Part shown: piece by piece, positions 6,334 through 6,885 of the stretch
How positions within the stretch are numbered: the stretch's first letter is position 1
Layout of the letters: each line of letters begins with the position of its first letter
Assembly (NCBI GenBank): GCA_050117315.1
Contig: JASFMY010000196.1
Location: forward strand, 1 to 6,885
Direction: 5' to 3'
DNA: 6,885 bases
Source of the DNA: JANQIV01 sp050117315
GTDB lineage: Bacteria; Bacteroidota; Ignavibacteria; Ignavibacteriales; Melioribacteraceae
The notes under the pieces: generated by a model
Told to the model about the DNA's origin: nothing
Database searches by the model: none
Seen by the model: the letters and a program-made list of their open reading frames with translations, nothing else
Made by a program: the position numbers and the translations under genes

Positions 6334-6885
6334 AGTTGAAACTTCTAAAAAAGAGAATATTAGGTTAAATGGCCGTGTTCCTTTGGCACTGCCATTCCCT
6401 TGGAAATAGGACGCGGTCGGATTGCATTAACAGCAAACCGGCTTTAGCCATAGGGGACTCTTCGAATAGCCACATATAAAAAGGATAATGGGGCTTTACT
6501 TATCCCCTGTGAAAAGCCCTAGTGTCATGTCAATTCTGTAAATATTAATGGATTCCCGCTAAAAGCATGCGGGAATGACACGGCACTTCAAAAAAAGTCA
6601 AGAGAAAATAACTCCCCCTTAGCAAAAAAAAAGCAATTTTTTACTTCTCTGCTTTTGGGCTCACTTTCTGCCAATTTGTACACTATCGTTTTTTTTGTTT
6701 TTCTCTTTTTTAACAGTCCGGCTTTTTAGATAACTTTCTTTACCTTATTTTTTTTGAATTTTTTCTACGCGTCTATTTGAGCCTCTATGAAGCTGATTTA
6801 TTCACTCTCTTAGGGCTATGGTAAATTCTTGAGTATAAATAACGGGGAATGGTTATTCGACATAACTTGGCTCTCTTTGTAGCAT
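6334..6885. other. Gene-less trailing tract
   Basis: No supportable gene lies in these 552 bases. Bases about 6369-6540 are richer in G+C than the flanks. They contain an ATG-started plus-strand frame of 36 residues (6369-6479, starting MAVFLWHCHSLGNRTRSD), whose Cys/Ser/Arg-rich composition and lack of a ribosome binding site argue against translation. The same tract holds GGGCTTT...AAAGCCC and GGATAA...TTATCC inverted repeats around 6483-6519, so a structured RNA or repeat element is possible. The inverted-repeat element at 6522-6581 follows. From about 6600 to 6770 the plus strand is strongly pyrimidine-rich with several T-runs. The last 100 bases show nothing I can assign. Confidence 0.4.
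6522..6581. repeat. 60-bp REP/MITE-like inverted-repeat element
   Basis: The element is bounded by GTGTCAT (6522-6528) and ATGACAC (6575-6581), which are exact inverted copies. Inside the right half, ATTCCCGC (6552-6559) pairs perfectly with GCGGGAAT (6569-6576) across a nine-base loop. The core pattern GATTCCCGC...GCGGGAATGACA resembles dispersed extragenic palindromes reported in many bacteria, including the dRS3-type ATTCCC/GGGAAT repeats of Neisseria. Dispersal in this genome cannot be seen from one window, and the outer 7-bp match could be chance. Confidence 0.6.

Noticed and set aside
6369..6479. 36-codon ATG frame in the GC-richer trailing tract
   Set aside because: Short, no ribosome binding site, and the composition is unlike the real genes here. 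Described as part of the tract rather than called as a gene.
6606..6730. Minus-strand lysine-rich open frame in the pyrimidine-rich tail
   Set aside because: It has no credible start context. It is low-complexity coding produced by T-runs, with no family resemblance.

Overview
The window is AT-rich bacterial chromosome with five well-supported genes, one damaged antitoxin gene, and two intergenic tracts that are richer in G+C than their surroundings. The protein families (a DUF1684 lipoprotein, a multi-TM metallophosphoesterase, a large cytosolic-type patatin) and the base composition suggest a member of the Bacteroidota/Chlorobi/Ignavibacteriota group. Shine-Dalgarno sequences precede some genes (GGAGG before the glycosidase, GGGAG before the lipoprotein). 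That argues mildly for the Ignavibacteriota/Chlorobi side rather than classical Bacteroidia. The placement is inference; there is no rRNA or marker gene here.

Layout. 1-398: no supported gene; a perfect short hairpin, a GC-richer tract, then a promoter with a 19-bp palindrome. 399-662 (+): ParD-type antitoxin whose C-terminus is replaced by read-through into the antisense of the next gene; no ParE follows. 595-1851 (-): membrane-anchored calcineurin-like metallophosphoesterase. 1852-2180: divergent intergenic region with an 11-bp inverted repeat. 2181-2450 (+): small protein of unknown function. 2467-3399 (-): peptidoglycan-binding plus GH46-like glycosidase, convergent with the small gene across a shared hairpin. 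3579-5276 (+): large patatin-like phospholipase, divergent from the glycosidase, closed by a strong terminator. 5382-6278 (+): DUF1684 lipoprotein, also closed by a strong terminator. 6334-6885: no supported gene; a GC-richer tract with a 60-bp inverted-repeat element, then a pyrimidine-rich tail.

How the genes relate. Nothing here forms a convincing multi-gene operon: orientations alternate and each plus-strand gene has its own terminator. Most products are predicted to act on the envelope (phosphoesterase, cell-wall glycosidase, phospholipase, lipoprotein), but this may be coincidence. The most suggestive pair is the signal-less cell-wall glycosidase and the signal-less phospholipase, which share a 179-base divergent control region. 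The clearest genome-evolution signal is the truncated parD locus at the 3' end of the phosphoesterase gene. I see no CRISPR array, rRNA, tRNA or intact insertion sequence, and no strong evidence of a previously undescribed system.
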